In this document: one piece after another, positions 1 to 7,892 of the stretch
Numbering within the stretch: the stretch's first letter is position 1
How the letters are laid out: the number at the start of each line of letters is the position of its first letter
Assembly (NCBI RefSeq): GCF_004011505.1
Contig: NZ_SAUN01000001.1
Span: 3,410,001-3,474,000 of the forward strand
DNA from: Nonomuraea polychroma
GTDB taxonomy: Bacteria; Actinomycetota; Actinomycetes; Streptosporangiales; Streptosporangiaceae
Length of the DNA: 64,000 nucleotides
Direction of reading: 5' to 3'
The notes under the pieces: generated by a model
What the model was told of the DNA's origin: nothing
Databases searched by the model: none
What the model saw: the letters and a program-made list of their open reading frames with translations, nothing else
Program-made: the position numbers and the translations under genes

Positions 1-4
1 CATG

Positions 5-952
5 TCACCTTCCTGCGGGTCTGTGGGGGCTTCGGTGCGCGAGGTGTCTCATCCGGCGCTGGCGCAGCACGAACTGCGCGATGTCGAACACCCAGTCCCG
101 GTCGGTACGCAGCACCAGGTGGGCGATGCCGGCGCGGCGCAGCGCCAGGCGGGTGCCTTCGCGTTGCAGGGCGGCCGCTTCGGCGTACGCCTGCCGGATT
201 TTGGGCGAAAGGTGCACTTCGCGTACGTTCCCGGTCTCGGGGTCGGTGAACGCGACCCGGCCCACGTCGGGCAGTTCGAGCTCGCGCGGGTCGATCACTT
301 CGACGGCCAGGACCTGGTGGCGGGCGGCGAGGCGGCGGATGGGGCGTTCCCAGGGGCGTTCGGCGTCGGGGTCGAGGTCGGGGTGGGCGTCGAGGAAGTC
401 GGACACGACCAGGCGCATGCCGCGGCGCCGGCGGCTGGCCGACAGCACGTCGATGCCCTCGGCCAGGTCGGGCGCGTCCTCCACGACGCGGCCGCGCGGG
501 GCGTCCATGAGGGAGTGGAGCAGCCCGTACAGGGCGGGGCGGCCGGTGCGGGCGGGCATGCGGTGAACGTACTCGTCGTGCAGGACGAGCGCGCCGAACC
601 GGTCGCCCAGGCGGCTGGACAGGAACCCGATGGCGCCGACGGCGGCGATCACCAGGTCGCGTTTGTCGGTGTCGGCGGTGCCGAAGTCCATGCTGGGGGA
701 CAGGTCGGCCAGCGCCCACGTCTCCAGCTCGCGGTCGGCGATGAGGTCGCGGACGTGGGGGACGGTGGTGCGGGCGGTGACGTTCCAGTCCATGCGGCGC
801 ACGTCGTCCTCGCCGGGCACGTACACGCGGCTGTCGCCGGCCTCGCTGCCGGTGCCGGGCAGCAGCCCCTGGTGCGCGCCGTGCAGCAGCCCGTCCAGCC
901 GCCGGGTGACCGTCAGCTCCAGCCGCCGGAGTGCCTGCTCAGCAGTGCTCAT
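5..952 (-). CDS. DUF58 domain protein, partner of MoxR ATPase
   Basis: A 315-residue DUF58 protein. The family core RRMDWN lies at residues 52-57 and a VWA-like metal-site motif DLSPSMDF at 83-90. DUF58 proteins are encoded beside MoxR ATPases and are thought to be handled by them in cell-envelope or stress functions; the exact role here is unknown. The ATG at 952 is chosen over an upstream in-frame ATG because GAGGAGGG lies just before it. The MoxR gene ends about 130 bp upstream on the same strand. An ATG for a following gene lies at 3..1, one base past the stop; in this gene order it is often a transglutaminase-like protein, but it is outside the window. Confidence 0.88.
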   Translation of the reverse strand: MSTAEQALRRLELTVTRRLDGLLHGAHQGLLPGTGSEAGDSRVYVPGEDDVRRMDWNVTARTTVPHVRDLIADRELETWALADLSPSMDFGTADTDKRDLVIAAVGAIGFLSSRLGDRFGALVLHDEYVHRMPARTGRPALYGLLHSLMDAPRGRVVEDAPDLAEGIDVLSASRRRRGMRLVVSDFLDAHPDLDPDAERPWERPIRRLAARHQVLAVEVIDPRELELPDVGRVAFTDPETGNVREVHLSPKIRQAYAEAAALQREGTRLALRRAGIAHLVLRTDRDWVFDIAQFVLRQRRMRHLAHRSPHRPAGR

Positions 953-1017
953 TGGTCGCTCACCCTCCTCATTCGCTGCGCGGAGTCCCTCCCCCGTCGG
1001 GCCTCTACTCCGCTTCG

Positions 1018-1060
1018 CGACGCCCCCTGTCCGATTGCTCGCTCCGCTCGCGGGGCGTCG
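1018..1060. repeat. Inverted repeat between moxR and DUF58 gene
   Basis: Perfect 9-bp arms CGACGCCCC (1018-1026) and GGGGCGTCG (1052-1060) enclose a 25-bp loop with the low-complexity run GCTCGCTCCGCTCGC. It lies in the 128-bp gap between two same-strand genes. It could be a hairpin that reduces downstream expression or a scar of a small repeat. No T-run follows. Confidence 0.4.
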
Positions 1061-1080
1061 GGTTCGCGCCGTGCTCGGGC

Positions 1081-2082
1081 TCAACGGTTCTGGTTCCAGA
1101 CGACGAGGGGCGGGGGCACCGCGTGCAGGATCTGCTTGACGACCTGCTCGGGGTCGACGCCGTCGGCCAGGGCGTCGAAGGTGAGCATGAGCCGGTGGGC
1201 CATGACGTCCACGGCCACGTCGCGCACGTCGTCGGGCAGCAGGTAGTCACGGCCGCGCAGCAGGGCGAGGGCGCGCCCGGCGGCGACCAGGCCGAGGGTG
1301 GCGCGGGGGCTGACGCCGATCTCGATGGTCTCTGCGAGGTCGGCCAGGCCGTACTCGGCGGGGGCGCGCGTGGACATGACCAGCCGGACGACGTAGTCGG
1401 CGACGAGCTGGTGGACCGAGACCTGCTCGGCCGCCTCCTGCAGGGCCAGCAGCTTGTCGGGGTCGAGGACCCGCTCGGGCACCGGCGGGGTGACGCTCAT
1501 GCGGTGCAGGATCTCCAGCTCCTCGTGAGCGCTGGGATGCGGGACGCGGACCCGGAACAGGAACCGGTCGCGCTGCACCTCCGGCAGCGGGTAGACGCCT
1601 TCGGACTCGATGGGGTTCTGGGTGGCCAGCACGATGAACGGCTTGGGCAGCGGGTGGGTGACGCCGGCGAGGGTGACCTGGCGCTCGGCCATGACTTCCA
1701 GCAGTGCGGACTGGACCTTGGCGGGGGCACGGTTGATCTCGTCGGCCAGCAGGAAGTTGACGAACACGGGGCCGAGCTCGACGTCGAACTTCTCGTTGGA
1801 GGGATGGTAGACGCGGGTGCCGATGATGTCGCTCGGCACGAGGTCGGGGGTGAACTGGATCCGGGCGAACGTGCCGCCCACGACGGTGGCCAGCGTGGAG
1901 GCGGCAAGGGTCTTGGCGACGCCTGGGACTCCTTCGAGCAGGCAGTGCCCGCGCGCCAGCAGGGCCACGATGAGCCTTTCGACCATGTGGTCCTGGCCGA
2001 CGATGACCCGCCGGACCTCGTCGAGACTTTGACGCAGCAGTGCCGCGTCGTTTCCGCCTGGCAACTCTTCGGCGACGCTCAT
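1081..2082 (-). CDS. MoxR-family AAA+ ATPase
   Basis: A 333-residue MoxR-type AAA+ ATPase. Walker A is GVPGVAKT (51-58), Walker B is FLLADEIN (110-117), and the sensor-1 Asn sits in LATQNP (152-157). A C-terminal lid domain follows. MoxR proteins act as chaperone-like ATPases with DUF58/VWA partners, and one is encoded just downstream. The ATG at 2082 (MSVAEE) is preferred over an ORF start 19 codons upstream because the extension is Arg/Trp-rich and crosses the divergent promoter region. It is divergent from the gene at 2138, leaving 55 bp for both promoters. Confidence 0.92.
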   Translation of the reverse strand: MSVAEELPGGNDAALLRQSLDEVRRVIVGQDHMVERLIVALLARGHCLLEGVPGVAKTLAASTLATVVGGTFARIQFTPDLVPSDIIGTRVYHPSNEKFDVELGPVFVNFLLADEINRAPAKVQSALLEVMAERQVTLAGVTHPLPKPFIVLATQNPIESEGVYPLPEVQRDRFLFRVRVPHPSAHEELEILHRMSVTPPVPERVLDPDKLLALQEAAEQVSVHQLVADYVVRLVMSTRAPAEYGLADLAETIEIGVSPRATLGLVAAGRALALLRGRDYLLPDDVRDVAVDVMAHRLMLTFDALADGVDPEQVVKQILHAVPPPLVVWNQNR

Positions 2083-2137
2083 GACGCCATTCCACCAAAC
2101 ACGCCGCAAACGTGCACGACGCCACGTCTGTGCTTTC

Positions 2138-2908
2138 ATGGCAAACGTGGCAAGTCCGCTGCAGTACGGCGATCCGCCCCGGCTGGGGCGGTATGTGGTT
2201 CAGGCGCGCCTGCATCAGGCGCCCGCCGGTTTCGTGTACCTGGGCCAGGGGCCCGACGGCCGCGCGGTGTCGCTGGCCGTGCTGACCCGGGGGGCCGCGT
2301 TCGACGCCGCGGCGCGCGAGCGGTTCGTGACGGCGATCAGGGAGGCGGCCGGCGGGCGGTCCGGGATGCGCGGCTGGCTGGGCCGAGGGTCCAGGCCACG
2401 GGGCGCGGTGCTGGACGGCATGCCCGAGGTGCTGGACAGCGACCTGGGGCACGCGCCGTGGGTGGCGGTGCCGTACGTGCCCGGGCGGCCGGGGGCCGAG
2501 CGGTACCTGGAGCCGGTCATGGTGGGCGGCACGCTGATCGGGCAGGCGCACGGGCCCGACTTCGTCCCGTACTGGCTGACCGACCGCGCGCCCGCGCTGC
2601 CGGGGCCGACCAGGCGGCGCCGGCCGCTGACCGAGACCCGCCGGCGGGTGCTGCTGGCCGCGCTGGCGCTGGTGCTGCTGTTGCTGCTGGTGACGGCCAT
2701 CGTGTTGCTGCTGCTGTTCGGCAGGCGCGAGAGCGAGCCGCAGCCCCGGCAGCTGCCGGCAACGGTGTTCGTGCCGACGCCGCCGCCGACCCCGGAGACG
2801 CCGGAGCCGCGGCCCTCGCCGTCGCCGTCGCCCTCGCCGACCGAGAGCGGGCAGCCCACGCCGGGCCGCTCACCCGGGGACGACCCCGGCGAGGAGTCAC
2901 CGCTGTGA
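2138..2908 (+). CDS. Membrane protein with degenerate kinase-like N-lobe
   Basis: A 256-residue protein. Residues 15-50 read like the N-lobe of an actinobacterial Ser/Thr kinase (LGRYVVQARL, then GFVYLGQGPDGRAV), and HAPWVAVPYVPG (105-116) resembles a kinase hinge. The glycine-rich loop and the AxK lysine are missing, and there is no C-lobe, HRD or DFG, so it cannot be an active kinase. One transmembrane helix (about 171-194) is followed by an extracytoplasmic Pro/Ser/Thr-rich tail. The function is unknown. It starts 55 bp from the divergent moxR gene, which suggests co-regulation. Confidence 0.75.
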   Translation: MANVASPLQYGDPPRLGRYVVQARLHQAPAGFVYLGQGPDGRAVSLAVLTRGAAFDAAARERFVTAIREAAGGRSGMRGWLGRGSRPRGAVLDGMPEVLDSDLGHAPWVAVPYVPGRPGAERYLEPVMVGGTLIGQAHGPDFVPYWLTDRAPALPGPTRRRRPLTETRRRVLLAALALVLLLLLVTAIVLLLLFGRRESEPQPRQLPATVFVPTPPPTPETPEPRPSPSPSPSPTESGQPTPGRSPGDDPGEESPL

Positions 2909-2953
2909 ATTCCGCTTGAGCCTCACGTGGCGTGAGGCTTTAGCGTCCTCGGC

Positions 2954-3814
2954 ATGGAATTCATCGTTCACGACACGCTCACGGCGATGGCCGGCCTGCT
3001 CGAGAAGCCGCAGGAGGACCGGCCCGAAGCGCTGCGGGAGATGCTGGCGCCCATGCGCGCGGCGATCCCGGTGCCCGGCGACATCGTCGACATCCACCAC
3101 CAGGGCGGCGGCTTCCGGGTCGACGCCGACGATCCGCGTTACCTGCCCGCCGTCCGGCGCATGATCGAGGCCGACGTCATCGGTCAGGTGCGGCGCGAGC
3201 TGGAACGCGCCGGCGAGGCGCTGGGCGAGGCCAAGCAGGCCGACTCGCTGCAGGTCATGTTCGTGCTGGGCAATCCCGACAACGAGCACCTGATGAAGAT
3301 CTCCGGCGGTTACTACGGCATGGGCGGCTCGCCCGGCTGGCTGTATCTGCTGGCCTGGCCGTCGGAGGAGGTGATCGGCAGGATCGCGCACTGCGCGGTG
3401 CACGAGTTCCACCACAACGTGCGTTTCACCAACGTCGAATGGAACCCGGTCACGGTGACGGTGGGCGAGCACGTGGTCGCCGAAGGGCTGGCCGAGGCGT
3501 TCGTCCGGGAGCTGTCGGGCCCCGAGGCCATGGGGCCGTGGTCGTCGATGGTGACGGGGCAGGAGTTCGACCGCGCGTACGAGCTGATCATGGCGGACTT
3601 CGATCTGGAGGGGATGCGGAACACGCCGGCGTACGTGCTGGGGGACAGCGCCATGCGCCGCTTCGGGCAGGAACCCCGCGGCATCCCCGACATGGCGGGG
3701 TACGCGGTGGGGTTGCGGCTCGTCGACCGTGCGCTGGCCGCCACGGGCCTGACCGCCGCCGAGGCCACCTTGCTGCCCGCGGCGGAGCTCATGCGCCGCG
3801 CCGGCATCCGGTGA
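2954..3814 (+). CDS. DUF2268-type putative zinc metalloprotease
   Basis: A 286-residue protein with the zinc-protease signature HEFHH at residues 150-154 and a downstream EGLAE segment (about 177-181) that could supply the third ligand. This layout matches the DUF2268 family of predicted Zn-dependent proteases. No signal peptide is visible, so it is probably cytoplasmic. Its substrate is unknown. It starts 45 bp after the kinase-like gene and ends 24 bp before the convergent response-regulator gene. Confidence 0.85.
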   Translation: MEFIVHDTLTAMAGLLEKPQEDRPEALREMLAPMRAAIPVPGDIVDIHHQGGGFRVDADDPRYLPAVRRMIEADVIGQVRRELERAGEALGEAKQADSLQVMFVLGNPDNEHLMKISGGYYGMGGSPGWLYLLAWPSEEVIGRIAHCAVHEFHHNVRFTNVEWNPVTVTVGEHVVAEGLAEAFVRELSGPEAMGPWSSMVTGQEFDRAYELIMADFDLEGMRNTPAYVLGDSAMRRFGQEPRGIPDMAGYAVGLRLVDRALAATGLTAAEATLLPAAELMRRAGIR

Positions 3815-3838
3815 CCGGCGGGCGCGAGCCGGTCGCGG

Positions 3839-4483
3839 CTAGCGGGGGGAGACGAAGCCGGACTCGTAGGCCGCGATCACGGCCTGGGTGCGGTCGCGCG
3901 CGCCGAGCTTGGCCAGCACGTTGCCGACGTGCGTCTTGACGGTCTCGGCACCGACGACCAGCTCCGCGGCGATCTCGGTGTTGGACAGGCCCCTGGCCAT
4001 CAGCCGCAGCACGTCCCCCTCGCGGGAGGTGAGCCGGTCGATCCCCGGCGCGGCCGCGCGGCCCGCCGTACGGCCGCCGGCCAGCGCCCGGATCGCGGCC
4101 GGGAACAGCAGCGACTCGCCCGCCGCCACCACCTTGATCGCCTTGACCAGGTCGTCCGGCCTGGCGCGCTTGAGCAGGAACCCGCTGGCCCCGGCCCGCA
4201 GCGCGTCATAGACGTGGTCGTCGTTCTCGAACGTGGTCACCACGAGCACCTTGGGCGGGTCGTCCAGGGCCACGAGCCGGGCCGTGGCCTGGATGCCGTC
4301 GAGTGCGGGCATGCGCACGTCCATCAGCACGACGTCGGGCCGCTCGCGGCGCACCACGGGCAGCACGGCCGCGCCGTCGGCCGCCTCGCCGACCACGGCG
4401 AGATCGGGTTCGGCGTCGATGATGATCCGCAGGCCGGTGCGGACGAGGTCTTCGTCGTCGGCGATCACGACTGTCAGCGTCAT
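3839..4483 (-). CDS. NarL/LuxR-family response regulator
   Basis: A 214-residue two-component response regulator. The receiver domain begins TVVIADDEDLVRTGL, with the phospho-acceptor Asp in VLMDVRMPALDG. A LuxR helix-turn-helix at the C-terminus contains LTSREGDVLRLMARGLSNTEIA in two adjacent pieces and ends ...TVKTHVGNVLAKL. Its ATG overlaps the stop of the upstream histidine kinase by four bases (4480-4483), so the two are translationally coupled and almost certainly cognate. The regulon is not evident from the sequence; the nearest same-strand targets are not obvious. Confidence 0.95.
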   Translation of the reverse strand: MTLTVVIADDEDLVRTGLRIIIDAEPDLAVVGEAADGAAVLPVVRRERPDVVLMDVRMPALDGIQATARLVALDDPPKVLVVTTFENDDHVYDALRAGASGFLLKRARPDDLVKAIKVVAAGESLLFPAAIRALAGGRTAGRAAAPGIDRLTSREGDVLRLMARGLSNTEIAAELVVGAETVKTHVGNVLAKLGARDRTQAVIAAYESGFVSPR

Positions 4484-5673
4484 GGGGCCGACCGTAGCGG
4501 CAGACGTACGGTCACCGTCCACCCGGCTCCGGCGGGACCGGCCTCCAGGTCGCCGCGCAGCAGCCGGACGCGCTCGCGCATGCCCGGCACGCCCCTGCCT
4601 CCGGAGCGCGGGGCGTTCCCGCCGCCCGGGTTGGTGACCTCGAGGCGCAGGTCGTCGCCGTGGACGGCGGCGGACAGCCGCACGGGGCCGCGGCCGTGCT
4701 TGATGGCGTTGGTGAGGGCCTCCTGCAGGATGCGGTAGGCCTCGCGGGAGACGGCGGCCGGCACGCCGGACAGGTCGCCCACCTCCTGCCGCACCTGGAC
4801 GCCGGAGGCGGCGACGAGCTCGCCGAGATCGGCCAGCGTCCCCGCCGGGCTCCTCCGCTCCGTCTCGGCGCCGTGGCGCAGCAGCCCGAGCACGTGGTCG
4901 AGCTCGTCGAGGGCGGCGCGGGCCGACTCCTCGATGGCGGCCAGGGCGGCCCTGGCCGTGGCCGGGTCGCGGTCGAGCACCCGGCCGGCGGCCGCGGCCT
5001 GCAGGGTGACGACGCTGAGCGCGTGCCCGACCGAGTCGTGCAGCTCGCGGGCCAGCCGGTTGCGCTCGGCGAGCGTACGGGCGTGCTCTTCGGCGGCGGC
5101 CAGCCGCTCGGACGGGGTCGGGCCGAGCAGGGCGGGCGCCAGCCGCGCCAGCAGCGCGCCCGCCCCCGCCGCCGTCGCGACCAGCGCCGCCAGCAGCGCC
5201 AGCCCGGCCAGCGCCCACAGCGCCGCCGCCCACCCCGGCGCGACCGTGAACCCGAGCACCACCGCCGCCCGCCCGGTGAACGGCAGCGCGAGCGTGTAGA
5301 CCGTGAACGGCACGACCGCCAGCGTGAACCCGCTGACCACGCCCCCGACCGTCAGGTGCAGCGTGAACCAGGCGGCGGTGCGCCGCCGCTCCTGCCAGGA
5401 ACGACGCTCGGGCTGCCGCGGCGGCGCCGCCACACGGGCCCCCAGCAGCCCCTGCGCCGCGCTGATCTCCAGTCCCCGCACCGGCAGGAACAACCCTGTC
5501 ACGGCCACGACGGGCAGCACCGCCGCGAACACGCCGACCTGGACGGGCAGCAACAGGTTCGCCTGCTCGCCCTGCCAGACGGCCGAGACCAAGACGCCGG
5601 CCATCATGTACGGCATCAGCAGCGCGCCGCCCAGAATGAGGCACGTCCATCGCCGGAAGAGAGTCCTTCGCAC
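4480..5673 (-). CDS. Sensor histidine kinase, NarX/DesK-like (HisKA_3)
   Basis: A 397-residue membrane sensor kinase with about five to six hydrophobic segments in residues 1-180. A HisKA_3 dimerisation domain has the phospho-acceptor His in RLARELHDSVGHALS, and a HATPase_c domain has the N-box EALTNAIKHG and the G-box GRGVPGMRERV. No large extracytoplasmic sensor domain is visible, so the signal is probably perceived in the membrane. It is coupled to the response regulator at 3839-4483. It is divergent from the clpP operon, with 143 bp between. Confidence 0.94.
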   Translation of the reverse strand: MRRTLFRRWTCLILGGALLMPYMMAGVLVSAVWQGEQANLLLPVQVGVFAAVLPVVAVTGLFLPVRGLEISAAQGLLGARVAAPPRQPERRSWQERRRTAAWFTLHLTVGGVVSGFTLAVVPFTVYTLALPFTGRAAVVLGFTVAPGWAAALWALAGLALLAALVATAAGAGALLARLAPALLGPTPSERLAAAEEHARTLAERNRLARELHDSVGHALSVVTLQAAAAGRVLDRDPATARAALAAIEESARAALDELDHVLGLLRHGAETERRSPAGTLADLGELVAASGVQVRQEVGDLSGVPAAVSREAYRILQEALTNAIKHGRGPVRLSAAVHGDDLRLEVTNPGGGNAPRSGGRGVPGMRERVRLLRGDLEAGPAGAGWTVTVRLPLRSAP

Positions 5674-5689
5674 ATCCGCGATTGTATGT

Positions 5690-5737
5690 CGAGAGAAATT
5701 CGCTCTCGGTGGAATGCGCCGTTAGAGAAATGCGCCG
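5690..5737 (+). promoter_or_regulatory. Repeats in the clpP/histidine-kinase intergenic region
   Basis: Two ordered elements precede the clpP pair: an inverted repeat CGAGAG (5690-5695) / CTCTCG (5703-5708), then a direct repeat AATGCGCCG at 5713-5721 and 5729-5737 with starts 16 bp apart. The region is AT-richer than its surroundings. Such arrays are typical operators. In Streptomyces the second clpP pair is controlled by PopR, but the published PopR site is not recognised here. Regulator unknown. Confidence 0.45.
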
Positions 5738-5816
5738 CCAGCGAAAAGATTCCTTAATTCACGTCGTCTCGGTCTAGCGTTTTTCGCAGAAATACTCGAG
5801 CAGAAAGGCGACCGTC

Positions 5817-6380
5817 ATGACGGAGACGCAGCGCGTGGCCTGGCCGGACCAGCTCGGCCAGCGCCTGTTGAAAGAGCGCATCGTGGTCCTCGGCCAGGAG
5901 GTCGACGACGAGATTTGCAACCGGCTCTGCGGGGAGCTCCTATTGCTGGCGGCCGAGGACCCCAAACGCGACATAACCCTTTACATCAATTCTCCGGGCG
6001 GGTCCGTGACCGCCGGGATGGCGCTCTACGACATGATCCAGTTCATTCCGTGCGACGTGACGACGGTGGCGATGGGGTTCGCCGCGTCCATGGGGCAGCT
6101 GCTGCTGACCGCGGGTGCGAGGGGCAAGCGCTACGCGCTGCCCAACTCCCGCATCGTCATGCATCAGCCGCTGGGCGGCATCGGCGGCTCGGCCACCGAC
6201 ATCCAGATCCAGGCCGACAACATGCTCTACACCAAGCGCCGGATGGCCGAGATCATCGCCCACCACACGGGCCAGCCGCTGGAGCGCATCCAGGCCGACT
6301 CCGACCGCGACCGCTGGTTCACCGCCCAGGAGGCCCTGGAATACGGAATCGTCGACCACATCGCCGAAGGGATGAACTGA
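5817..6380 (+). CDS. clpP: ATP-dependent Clp protease proteolytic subunit (first of a pair)
   Basis: A 187-residue ClpP. The catalytic triad is visible: Ser91 in GFAASMGQ, His116 in VMHQPLG, and Asp165 in [15 protein letters not shown] (57-63 region) is the usual strand/turn motif. ClpP forms barrel proteases with ClpX or ClpC ATPases. The second clpP starts one base after this stop, and no clpX follows, so by analogy with Streptomyces this is probably the conditional ClpP3/ClpP4-type pair rather than housekeeping ClpP1/ClpP2. That assignment is inference. The ATG at 5817 has a weak AAAGGCG ribosome site. Confidence 0.93.
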   Translation: MTETQRVAWPDQLGQRLLKERIVVLGQEVDDEICNRLCGELLLLAAEDPKRDITLYINSPGGSVTAGMALYDMIQFIPCDVTTVAMGFAASMGQLLLTAGARGKRYALPNSRIVMHQPLGGIGGSATDIQIQADNMLYTKRRMAEIIAHHTGQPLERIQADSDRDRWFTAQEALEYGIVDHIAEGMN

Positions 6381-6381
6381 G

Positions 6382-6999
6382 ATGAGCGGGCGTTACGTGC
6401 TGCCGTCGTTCACCGAGCGCACGTCGTACGGGATCAAGGAGATGAACCCGTACAACAAGCTGTTCGAGGACCGGGTGATCTTCCTGGGCGCGCCGATCGA
6501 CGACACCGTCGCCAACGACGTGATGGCGCAGCTGCTGACGCTGGAGTCGATCGATCCCGACCAGGACATCAACCTCTACATCAACTCGCCGGGCGGCTCG
6601 TTCACCTCGATGACCGCCATCTACGACACGATGCAGTTCGTCCGGCCGGAGATCCACACGGTCTGCATCGGCGAGGCGGCCTCGGCGGCGGCGGTGCTGC
6701 TGGCGGCCGGCACGCCGGGCAAGCGGGCCGCGCTCCCGCACGCCCGGGTGCTGCTGCACGAGCCGGCGACCGAGGGCGGGCGCGGGCAGGGCAGTGACCT
6801 GGAGATCCACGCCAGGGAGATCCTGCGGATGCGGGACCAGCAGGAGGAGATCCTGTCGCGGCACACGGGGCGGTCGCCGTTGGAGATCAGGAAGGACATC
6901 GAACGGGATCGGATCTTCACGGCCGAGCAGGCGCGGACGTATGGGCTGGTGGACGACATCTACGCCTCCAGGAAGCGCACGCTCGCCCCGGCCCACTGA
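6382..6999 (+). CDS. clpP: ATP-dependent Clp protease proteolytic subunit (second of a pair)
   Basis: A 205-residue ClpP paralogue. Its triad is Ser101 in GEAASAAAV, His126 in LLHEPA, and Asp176 in IERDRIF, and YINSPGGS is conserved. The active-site context (EAASAAA, LHEPA) differs from the upstream copy, as expected for a hetero-oligomeric pair. It lies one base downstream of the first clpP and is surely co-transcribed. A strong hairpin (7014-7051) follows. Confidence 0.93.
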   Translation: MSGRYVLPSFTERTSYGIKEMNPYNKLFEDRVIFLGAPIDDTVANDVMAQLLTLESIDPDQDINLYINSPGGSFTSMTAIYDTMQFVRPEIHTVCIGEAASAAAVLLAAGTPGKRAALPHARVLLHEPATEGGRGQGSDLEIHAREILRMRDQQEEILSRHTGRSPLEIRKDIERDRIFTAEQARTYGLVDDIYASRKRTLAPAH

Positions 7000-7013
7000 C
7001 CACGTTCCTCGCC

Positions 7014-7051
7014 GGAGGCGGCGCGCCCTTTCTCGGGGGCACGCCGCCTCC
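7014..7051 (+). terminator. Hairpin after the clpP operon
   Basis: Arms of 16 bp with one mismatch (GGAGGCGGCGCGCCC side and GGGGCACGCCGCCTCC side) enclose a loop of about 6 bases, 15 bases past the second clpP stop. No T-run follows, which is common for actinobacterial terminators. Confidence 0.7.
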
Positions 7052-7892
7052 CCATGTCGCCCGTGGACCGTGGCCCGTCGCGCGTTGTCCATGGGGCCTC
7101 GAGGCGTGAGTCGTCGGAGGCGTGGCGCGTGGGGCGTGGGGCGTGGCGCGTGCGGCCAGGTGCCCAAGGCGTGCGTCGTGAGAGGGCGTGGCCTGAAGCA
7201 TGGGCGTCGCGCGTGGCGTTGGGGCGTTGGTTGTGGCTCCTGACGTGGCGCTGTGACGCGTGCGGCCAGGGGCCGTGGCGTGCGCCTGAGCCGGCCCCGG
7301 GCATGTTGCGTGAGGGGCATGCGCGTGGGACGTGGCGCTCCTCCGATCGGCTCGTCGCTCATCGCCATGCCGCCGTGCCGCCATGCCGCCATGCCGCCTG
7401 GACCGCCGCCTGCCTCGCCCGAGGAGGGTAGGCGTCGTCGGTGGCTGCATGAGCTGTTCGCGCTGATACGGAATGGGCGGTCAGTGCGTTCGCGTCGGGG
7501 ACCTGGTGGATGGCGAGTGCTCGGACCCCGGCCGGTGGCCGGCGGTGTGGCGGTCGCCGTGGTGGTGGTGCGGCGGCGGTGCGACTGAAGTAGGCGGGTG
7601 TGTTCGATTCCGCTGCCGGTCTGCTCGGGCTACCCGCGGTCCGGAGCGGGTATGACAGGGGGCGAGGGATCGTTCGGCGGCTTGGCTGCGTACCCTGCCG
7701 GAGGATCCCGGCCCCATCCGGCGCGACATCGTCGTCCCGTCGTCATCCCGTCCGAGTCCACCACCACCGCGACCGTCTTCGCCTGGGCCGGCATGGCTGC
7801 TGTCGTGCCGCCTGGCCGACGTCCAGGCCGGGCGCGGGCCGATGCGCGAGGACCCGCCTCGACGAGCACGAGCAGGAGCAGGAGGTCGCCTG
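7052..7892. other. Gene-free low-complexity region
   Basis: No convincing gene. From about 7100 to 7345 the plus strand is a degenerate array of GCGTGG/GGGGCG-type words. At 7367-7398 there are four tandem 8-bp units: ATGCCGCC, GTGCCGCC, ATGCCGCC, ATGCCGCC. Open frames here exist on every strand and have repetitive composition. The 3' part (about 7400-7892) must hold the promoter of the M20 peptidase gene, but no clear element was recognised. A GTTCGATTCC at about 7608 is not part of a foldable tRNA. Confidence 0.6.

Noticed and set aside
7055..7400. Possible CRISPR or tandem-gene array
   Set aside because: Repeats are short, degenerate and without unique spacers; no cas genes.
7560..7625. 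tRNA-like GTTCGATTCC
   Set aside because: The flanking bases cannot form a T-stem or acceptor stem.
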